The position numbers were made by a program, and so were the translations under genes. The notes beneath the pieces were generated by a model that did no database searches, was not told the origin of the DNA, and worked only from the letters and a program-made list of their open reading frames with translations. From Archivesica marissinica (lineage: Eukaryota > Mollusca > Bivalvia > Venerida > Vesicomyidae): a DNA stretch of 64,000 nucleotides. Positions within the stretch are counted from its first letter, which is position 1. Every line of letters begins with the position of its first letter. The stretch lies in NCBI GenBank assembly GCA_014843695.1, contig JABXNX010000024.1, forward strand, positions 453,740 through 517,739, given 5' to 3'. This document shows, in pieces, positions 57,901 through 64,000 of this stretch.

Positions 57901-58385
57901 TTGAACGAAGACAGATATTTGTCGATGTTGATGGAGACTGTGGCTGGAACAACTGGGGGCTCGGGCGGTTTTCTATATCTCTCAATCAAGTTAGATTCAT
58001 CTATGCCATCACTTTCTGTCAGCGTCTTACTGGTTACTCGTGGTATGCGAATACTTGGCACATGTGTTGTGTTACGCTGATAAATGACAGCCGCCATTGA
58101 GTGGGTTGTGGACTTGTCGTCTAGTGTTTCTTCATTCTGATCGAAGTTGTCAATTGCTGCATCTATGGATGAAGATTATTCTGTCCCGATCGGGATCAAT
58201 CCTGCAGGAATATACCCGTTATTATCTCCGATCTGGCATTTAGCCAAAGACGACAGAAATCGCCTTACTTCATCATAACTCATACAAGACCCAAGAGAAT
58301 GCAACATGTCAATTAGTTGTTTACTCCCATGGTCATGGCGAATTTGTACAGCTGGTCCAAGTTTTGTAAAATAGGGCCTACTCAT
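54917..58385 (-). pseudogene. HEEADT/TGCD repeat-family protein, right copy (better preserved)
   Basis: Reading from 58385 downwards: MSRPYFTKLGPAVQ with CMSYDEVRRFL, STTHSMAAVIYQ..IPRVTSKT, VSMDLLWCLARYISKQ..WTAFNAML (58097-57741), the LPVYLTEM block (57336-56902), the VNTDCKRRGG..NPFDLEDVPEML frame (56954-56583), then a long 313-codon frame (56203-55262) holding RGRLSVVTCVLVFDRYD, HSKSKGSLTSHI, THEEADTIMLLHV, RCDDTDVLVLLLYYC, HVLTGCDSTSS and LYALTLYG. The tail (55254-54917) has RRLPGG..FFEKDPAPVEV and a Cys-rich end ending VMQNV. The DDTDVLVLLL strand and TGCD motif resemble a PIN/FEN-type acidic core; that is inference. At least five frame breaks remain. No zinc N-terminus is present in this block. 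Confidence 0.72.
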
Positions 58386-58417
58386 GATCTATAATGTAAA
58401 TTGTTTGTTCAAACACA

Positions 58418-58566
58418 GGAACTTGAAATTTTATCCATAAGCCACCAACGGTCTCGTAACTCTATCCTAGGACACCCCCCTCTATTAAAAAAAAGAATAG
58501 ACGGGGTGTCCTAGGATAGAGTTTCGAGACCTTTGGTGGCTTATGGATAAAATTTCAAGTTCCCGT
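58418..58566. repeat. Foldback hairpin (MITE-like), right arm
   Basis: Arms of about 65 bases (outer ends GGAACTTGAAATTTTATCC and its complement) around an A-rich loop. The counterpart of 24131-24263, and slightly more complete. Confidence 0.9.
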
Positions 58567-58922
58567 GGTTCAAAGGTAATGCTATCTTTCGATTAATATA
58601 ATTATTCTTGATCGCAAGGCGCTTTCATTTTTATTATGTCACATTCTGCTCTGCCGACGTCATTAGACTACTGTATATGGACCAATCGAGAAACGAAACG
58701 GCAAGGTCACGTCCGATTCACGTGTTTTCATAACCATATTTGGGAGTATGTAAACATGGCCAATTTTTTGATACAGATCATTTAGACGATTGCGACGATT
58801 GATCCGAATAAATGGCATGTATTTTCTCATTCCACTTTGTATGTCACAGTATTTAAGTAGTGTATACAGACTAGTGATCATTATTTACTGGTTACATGCC
58901 ACTGACATGAGGCCAAACCCGG

Positions 58923-61540
58923 TGTCATAATTTTAGAATATTGACCCGCCAAAATAATGACCCGCGGGTCATTATTCTATAGGAAAAAGTGACCCGCTGG
59001 TCCATATTCTATTATAGAATAATGACCCACCCCCAAAGCATACAAAAACAATGTTATCAATATATTTTATTAATAATAGCATAACCTATAAAATTAACAA
59101 TAAAATTATATTGAATTAATGTATGAAAAAAGACATACACTCAACTTAATTGGTATTTGAAACCATGCAGCTCAAAATAAATACCATAAAATAGCACAGT
59201 ACTAACCATTCTTATCATATTCATGCATGTACTCTTAAACTTTCCAGAAAATGTGTACAACTATATAATATGCTGTCAACCATTATAATTCTGACTGGTG
59301 TGGTTAACTAATTTTGCTACAGGTGTGAAAATCCCCATAATAAAGCAATAAAACCTTATTGTTGGACCACTGCAATCAACTGTGACACTTCCTGTGTTAC
59401 ATGTTTTATATCATTCATAATACATAATATTTTATTATTGTATGAGCAAGGACAGATAACATTATGTTTGCCTCCCAGTGCAAGAAACTTTTCCATGCCA
59501 TAGTAATGACCCCATGAATGTAAACTATATGAGAGAGGGGAGAGGGTCACTTTTCCATGCCATAGAATAATGACCCCCTGTATATTAACTATATGAGTGA
59601 AGGGGGGGGGGTCACTTTTCCATGCCATAGAATAATGACCCCCTGTATATTAACTATATGAGTGAAGGGGGGTCACTTTTCCATGCCATAGAATAATGAC
59701 CCCCCAGTATATTAACTATATGAGTGAAGGTCACTTTTCCATGCCATAGAATAATGACCCCCTGTATATTAACTATATGAGTGAAGGGGTCACTTTTCCA
59801 TGCCATAGAATAATGACCCCCTGTATATTAACTATATGAGTGAGGGGGGTCACTTTTCCATGCCATAGAATAATGACCCCCCTGTATATTAACTATATGA
59901 GTGAGGGGGTCACTTTTCCATGCCATAGAATAATGACCCCCCTGTATATTAACTATATGAGTGAGGGGGGTCACTTTTCCATGCCATAGAATAATGACCC
60001 CCCTGTATATTAACTATATGAGTGAGGGGGGTCACTTTTCCATGCCATAGAATAATGACCCCCTGTATATTAACTATATGAGTGAAGGGGGTCACTTTTC
60101 CATGCCATAGAATAATGACCCCCTGTATATTAACTATATGAGTGAGGGGGGTCACTTTTCCATGCCATAGAATAATGACCCCCCTGTATATTAACTATAT
60201 GAGTGAGGGGGGTCACTTTTCCATGCCATAGAATAATGACCCCCCTGTATATTAACTATATGAGTGAAGGGGGTCACTTTTCCATGCCATAGAATAATGA
60301 CCCCCCTGTATATTAACTATATGAGTGAGGGGGGTCACTTTTCCATGCCATAGAATAATGACCCCCCTGTATATTAACTATATGAGTGAGGGGGGTCACT
60401 TTTCCATGCTGTAGAATAATGACCCCCTGTATGTAAACTATATGAGTGAAAGGGGTCACTTTTCCATGCCATAGAATAATGACCCCTGTATATTAACTAT
60501 ATGAGTGAAGGGGGGTCACTTTTCCATGCCATAGAATAATGACCCCCCTGTATATTAACTATATGAGTGAGGGGGGTCACTTTTCCATGCCATAGAATAA
60601 TGACCCATATGTGGCTGATTATTCTGTGATATGGATAGTGACACCATCCCACTCATATAATCTACACATATGTGGGTGATTATCCTATGATATGGATAGT
60701 GACCCCCTCCCACTCATATAATCTACACATATGTGGGTGATTATTCTATGACATGGATAAGTGACCCTCTGACTCATATAGTTTACACACAGGGGGTCAT
60801 TATTCTATGGCATGGAAAAGTGACCCGCCGTCACTCGTACAGTGTAAACATAATGGGGTCATTATTTTATGGCATGTAAAAGTGACCCCTCACTTGTACA
60901 GTTTAAACATAGGGGGGTCATTATTTTATGGCATGGAAAAATGACCCACTCACTCATATAGTTTACATACAGGAGTCATTATTCTATGACATGGAAAAGT
61001 GACCCACCGTCACTTGTACAGTGTAAACATAATGGGGTCATTATTCTATGGCATGGAAAAGTGACCCACTCACTCATATAGTTTACACACATGGGGGTCA
61101 TTATTCTATGGCATGGAAAAGTGACCCGCCGTCACTCGTACTGTGTAAACATAATGGGGTCATTATTTTATGGCATGGAAAAGTGACCCACTCACTCATA
61201 TAATTTACATACAGGGGGTCATTATTCTATGGCATGGAACAGTGACCCCCTGACTCATATAGTTTCCACACAGGGGGGTCATTATTCTATGGCATGGAAA
61301 GTGACCCCTCACTCACTCGTACAGTGTAAATATAGGGGGTCATTATTCTATGGCATGGAAAAGTGACCTACCCTCAATCAGATAATCTACATTATGGGGG
61401 TAGCATTCTACATGTATGCGTGGAACAGTTTCTTGCACTGAATAGATAGGGAGGCACATGTTATAAAGAATAATGTTGTCTGTCGTTGCTCATACAATAT
61501 TAAAATATTACTTATTATGAATGATATAAAACATGTAACC
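58923..61540. mobile_element. TIR element, right-arm copy, truncated, no integrase
   Basis: Starts TGTCATAATTTTAGAATATT (58923) and holds ~60-bp arrays in one orientation (59490-60600) and the opposite orientation (60610-61390). The arrays meet directly near 60605, where the left copy has its integrase fragment. The far terminus is missing: the element stops at 61540. Confidence 0.75.
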
Positions 61541-61790
61541 AGGCAGGCTTTAGAAAGGGCTACTCGATATCAGACAATATTTGCTAAACAACTCTCAAGC
61601 AGGCTTTAGAAAGGGCTACTCGATATCAGACAATATTTGCTAAACAACTCTCAAGCAGGCTTTAGAAAGGGCTACTCGACAATAGTGTTGTGTTACAACA
61701 TATTATTCAGATTCTTAATAATAGTAAAAAGAAATTATATTGCGCCTTTGTTGACCTTAAGCAAGCATTTGACATCATCTGCAGGATCTC
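61541..61790 (+). pseudogene. Non-LTR RT fragment with 56-bp triplication
   Basis: QAGFRKGYST (a finger motif of non-LTR RTs) occurs in three direct copies of a 56-base unit beginning CAGGCTTTAGAAAGGGCTAC (61544, 61600, 61656). After the third copy come CAFVDLKQAFD (motif A, another frame) and then the minisatellite. It belongs to a different LINE family from that at 5250. Confidence 0.75.
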
Positions 61791-64000
61791 ACTACACTGA
61801 TGACCTTGTCCTCATACTGGCGGCACGATCTCACGACCCTGATGACCTTGTCCTCATACTGGCTGCACGATCTCACTACCCTGATGACCATGTCCTCATA
61901 CTGGCGGCACGATCTCACTACCCTGATGACCATGTCCTCATACTGGCGGCACGATCTCACTACCGGATGACATTGGCCTCATACTGGCTGCACGATCTCA
62001 CTACCCGGATGACATTGGCCTCATACTGGCTGCACGATCTCACTACCTGGAACACATTGGCCTCATACTTGCGGCACGATCTCACTACCCTGATGATCTT
62101 GTCCTCATACTGGCGGCACGATCTCACTACCCTGATGACCTTGTCCTCATACTTGGCGGCACGATCTCACTACCCGGATGATCTTGTCCTCATACTGGCG
62201 GCACGATCTCACTACCCGGATGACCTTGTCCTCATACTGGCGGCACGATCTCACTACCCTGATGACCTTGTCCTCATACTGGCGGCACGATCTCACTACC
62301 CGGATGACCTTGTCCTCATACTGGCGGCACGATCTCACTACCCGGTGACCTTGTCCTCATACTGGCGGCACGATCTCACTACCCTGGTGACCTTGTCCTC
62401 ATACTGGCTGCACGATCTCACTACCTGGATGACATTGTCCTCATACTGGCTGCACGATCTCACTACCTGGATGACATTGTCCTCATACTTGCGGCACGAT
62501 CTCACTACCCGATGACATTGGCCTCATACTGGCTGCACGATCTCACTACCCTGATGACCTTGTCCTCATACTGGCGGTTCGATCTCACTACCCGGATGAC
62601 CTTGTCCTCATACTGGCGGCACGATCTCACTACCCTGATGACCTTGTCCTCATACTGGCGGCACGATCTCACTACCCTGATGATCGTGTCCTCATACTGG
62701 CGGCACGATCTCACTACCCGGATGACATTGTCCTCATACTGGCGGCACGATCTCACTACCCTGATGAGCATGTCCTCATGCTGGCGGCAGGATCTCACTA
62801 CCCGGATGACATTGCCCTCATACTGGCGGCACGATCTCACGACCCTGATGACCTTGTCCTCATACTGGCGGCACGATCTTACTACCCTGATGACATTGTC
62901 CTCATACTGGGGCACGATCTCACTACCCTGATGACCATGTCCTCATGCTGGCGGCAGGATCTCACTACCCGGATGACCTTGCCCTCATACTGGCGGCACG
63001 ATCTCACGACCCTGATGACCTTGTCCTCATACTAGCGGCACGATCTCACTACCCTGATGACATTGTCCTCATACTGGCGGCTCGATCTCACGACCCTGAT
63101 GACCTTGGCCTCATACTGGCTGCTCGATCTCACTACCCGGATGACTTTGTCCTCATACTGGCGGCTTCATGTCACTACCCGGATGACCTTGTCCTCATAC
63201 TGGCGGCACGATCTCACTACCCTGATGCCCATGTCCTCATGCTGGCGGCAGGATCTCACTACCGAATGACATTGGCCTCATACTGGCTGCACGATCTCAC
63301 TACCTGGATGACCTTGTCCTCATACTGGCGGCACGATCTCACTACCTGGATGACATTGGCCTCATACTTGCGGCACGATCTCACTACCCTGATGATCTTG
63401 TCCTCATACTGGCGGCACGATCTCACGACCCTGATGACCATGTCCTCATACTGGCGGCACGATCTCACGACCCTGATGACCGTGGCCTCATACTGACGGC
63501 TCGATCTCACTACCCTGATGACCATGTCCTCATGCTGGCGGCACGATCTCACTACCGGATGACATTGACCTCATACTGGCTGCACGATCTCACTACCCGG
63601 ATGACATTGGCCTCATACTGGCTGCACGATCTCACTACCTGGATGACATTGGCCTCATACTTGCCGCACGATCTCACTACCCTGATGATCTTGTCTTCAT
63701 ACTGGCGGCACGATCTCACTACCCTGCTGACCTTGTCCTCATACTTGGCGGCACGATCTCACTACCCTGATGACCTTGTCCTCATACTGGCGGCACGATC
63801 TCACTACCCTGATGATCTTGTCCTCATACTAGTGGCACGATCTCACTACCCGGATGACATTGTCCTCATACTGGCGGCACGATCTCACTACCCTGATGAC
63901 CTTGTCCTCATACTGGCGGCTCGATCTCACTACCCTGATGACCTTGTCCTCATACTGGCGGCACGATCTCACTACCGGATGACATTGGCCTCATACTGGC
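61780..64000. repeat. 42-bp minisatellite, runs off the window
   Basis: About 53 units of the type TCACTACCCTGATGACCTTG + TCCTCATACTGGCGGCACGA + TC. One plus-strand frame reads DDLVLILAARSHYP (14 residues per unit); the first unit reads HYTDDLVLILA. Variants include TTGG for TTGT, GGCTGCACGA for GGCGGCACGA, and one-base losses that shift the frame. Open frames on both strands come from the repeat. Confidence 0.95.

Larger units (their letters stand above)
53240..61540 (-). repeat. Right arm of the large inverted duplication
   Basis: Reverse complement of about 21289-29287, containing in order the same uncharacterised ORF, HEEADT/TGCD gene, foldback hairpin and TIR element. It differs by small indels, by array length, by absence of the SINE at 23286, and by lack of the integrase fragment. 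It ends at ATGTAACC (61540), where RT-derived repeat begins. Confidence 0.9.

Noticed and set aside
61637..62515. 292-codon protein
   Set aside because: Only the first ~50 codons are RT-derived and already frame-mixed; the remainder is the 42-bp minisatellite.

Overview
This is a window of animal nuclear DNA. The AT-rich composition, GT-AG introns, tRNA-derived SINEs, several non-LTR and LTR retroelement families, Mutator-like, hAT and pogo-like DNA transposons, a Roc-COR-Death gene and a TRIM-type B-box exon all fit a lophotrochozoan, most likely a mollusc. The species cannot be named from the sequence. Nothing prokaryotic is present. Most of the window is mobile and tandemly repeated DNA; only the Roc-COR-Death gene and the B-box exon look like host genes, and the first carries a frameshift.

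Layout. 1-4.7 kb: a possible orphan exon, two related hairpin repeats, a CA/GACA microsatellite, an intact solo LINE ORF1 and the first exon of a B-box gene. 5.2-7.0 kb: a 5'-truncated LINE whose 3' tail is shared with the neighbouring SINEs. 7.9-18.5 kb: at least three tandem 4.1-4.8 kb units, each pairing a two-exon His-Me finger (HNH-type) nuclease gene on the plus strand with a Mutator-like transposase gene on the minus strand, tail to tail; every copy is damaged and the third runs into a 1000-N assembly gap (18463-19462).

20.5-29.3 kb and 53.2-61.5 kb are two inverted copies of one composite block, about 24 kb apart. Each holds a strongly palindromic terminal-inverted-repeat element made largely of ~60 bp tandem repeats (the left copy keeps an integrase fragment at its centre), a foldback hairpin, a long broken gene of the widespread but functionally unknown HEEADT/TGCD repeat-protein family, and a smaller unknown ORF. 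Between the arms lie: a second TIR element (29.3-32.3 kb) carrying the degraded N-terminal part of the same HEEADT/TGCD family; a pogo-like MITE; the Roc-COR-Death gene (34.2-36.6 kb); a 4.9 kb satellite of 19-bp units with higher-order structure (37.6-42.5 kb); a broken Ty3/gypsy pol segment enclosed by inverted rather than direct repeats (44.2-48.1 kb); 32-bp and 48-bp minisatellites; and a LINE tail split by a hAT element (51.0-52.7 kb).

61.5-64 kb: a reverse-transcriptase fragment that passes into a 42-bp minisatellite whose translation resembles the RT catalytic YxDD box; the array runs off the window.

The most interesting points are the recurrent transposase plus His-Me nuclease pairing, the composite inverted HEEADT/TGCD block with a dateable SINE insertion, the SINE-LINE tail sharing, and the RT-box-like minisatellite. 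All family assignments rest on reading motifs by eye; no searches were run.
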